Positions 63,988-64,000 of a stretch of 64,000 nt of DNA are shown piece by piece. This DNA comes from Bacteroidota bacterium (GTDB taxonomy: Bacteria; Bacteroidota; Bacteroidia; AKYH767-A; 2013-40CM-41-45). The position numbers were made by a program, and so were the translations under genes. Position 1 is the stretch's first letter. The number at the start of each line of letters is the position of its first letter. The notes under the pieces were generated by a model, which saw nothing but the letters and a program-made list of their open reading frames with translations, ran no database searches and was not told where the DNA came from. The stretch is taken from assembly GCA_016708785.1 (NCBI GenBank), contig JADJFC010000002.1, positions 124,001 to 188,000 of the forward strand, given 5' to 3'.

Positions 63988-64000
63988 TCCATCATCCAAA

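Noticed and set aside
1..64000. tRNA, rRNA, insertion sequences, integrase or prophage genes
   Set aside because: I looked for tRNA arms, transposase motifs and phage-like genes in the gaps and frames and saw none that could be supported by eye.

Overview
The window looks like a chromosome segment of a free-living, AT-rich member of the Bacteroidota, probably outside the Bacteroidales; a Chitinophagales- or Sphingobacteriales-like lineage is the best guess. Evidence: four secreted proteins, three ending in a complete type IX secretion (T9SS) type A sorting domain and one cut by the window edge inside that domain; a fused SecDF; promoters of the Bacteroidota form TTG-N17-19-TAnnTTTG; weak Shine-Dalgarno sequences; and Bacteroidota-style neighbourhoods such as sppA facing folK plus a deoxynucleoside kinase. 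I see no rRNA, tRNA, CRISPR array, prophage or insertion sequence.

Layout. 1-9.7 kb: a large beta-helix surface protein, a rhomboid protease, recG, a tandem-repeat block and pheT. 9.9-18.3 kb: an outer-membrane-like protein, yajQ, a VCBS surface protein whose 3' end is tandemly copied with hairpins, a broken FAD/NAD(P)-binding protein, aconitase and two possible membrane miniproteins. 18.5-31.8 kb: secDF, tatA, a PHP/PolX-like protein, sppA, folK, a deoxynucleoside kinase, an OmpA-like porin, a SpoU methyltransferase and mutS. 32-38.4 kb: a signalling region with a CPPFC-tailed small protein, a multi-pass membrane protein, a histidine kinase, a NarL-type regulator, alkD, ygiD, a cNMP-binding kinase and an SdiA-regulated-like propeller. 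38.4-50.9 kb: a peptide transporter, a subtilase, an EreA/ChaN-like secreted protein, a pseudouridine synthase, a T9SS protein, an aromatic-rich secreted protein, cbpA-trxA and a CoA-transferase. 51-64 kb: an mlaEFD lipid-transport operon, an L,D-transpeptidase, a serine-hydrolase-like protein lacking its catalytic motif, a stress group (USP, eRF1-like), an OmpR-type two-component system with a PepSY/propeller protein, and an M16 peptidase.

The dominant oddity is gene breakage. Eleven otherwise well-conserved genes carry a frameshift or in-frame stop. Seven of the eight indels can be repaired by adding one A or T to an A/T run. This includes housekeeping genes (mutS with three lesions, folK, sppA, cbpA). 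The pattern fits an error-prone long-read assembly better than real decay, although loss of mismatch repair in a real mutator is a testable alternative. One copy of the 6.74-7.19 kb repeat is visibly smeared, which supports the assembly explanation.

The most interesting biological leads are the CPPFC small protein beside a membrane sensor/kinase/regulator set (32.0-34.5 kb), the serine-hydrolase homologue with SxxK changed to GITE (55.3 kb), two related propellers each next to a histidine kinase, paired 14-bp palindromes at 31.87 kb, and several families of intergenic hairpin repeats.
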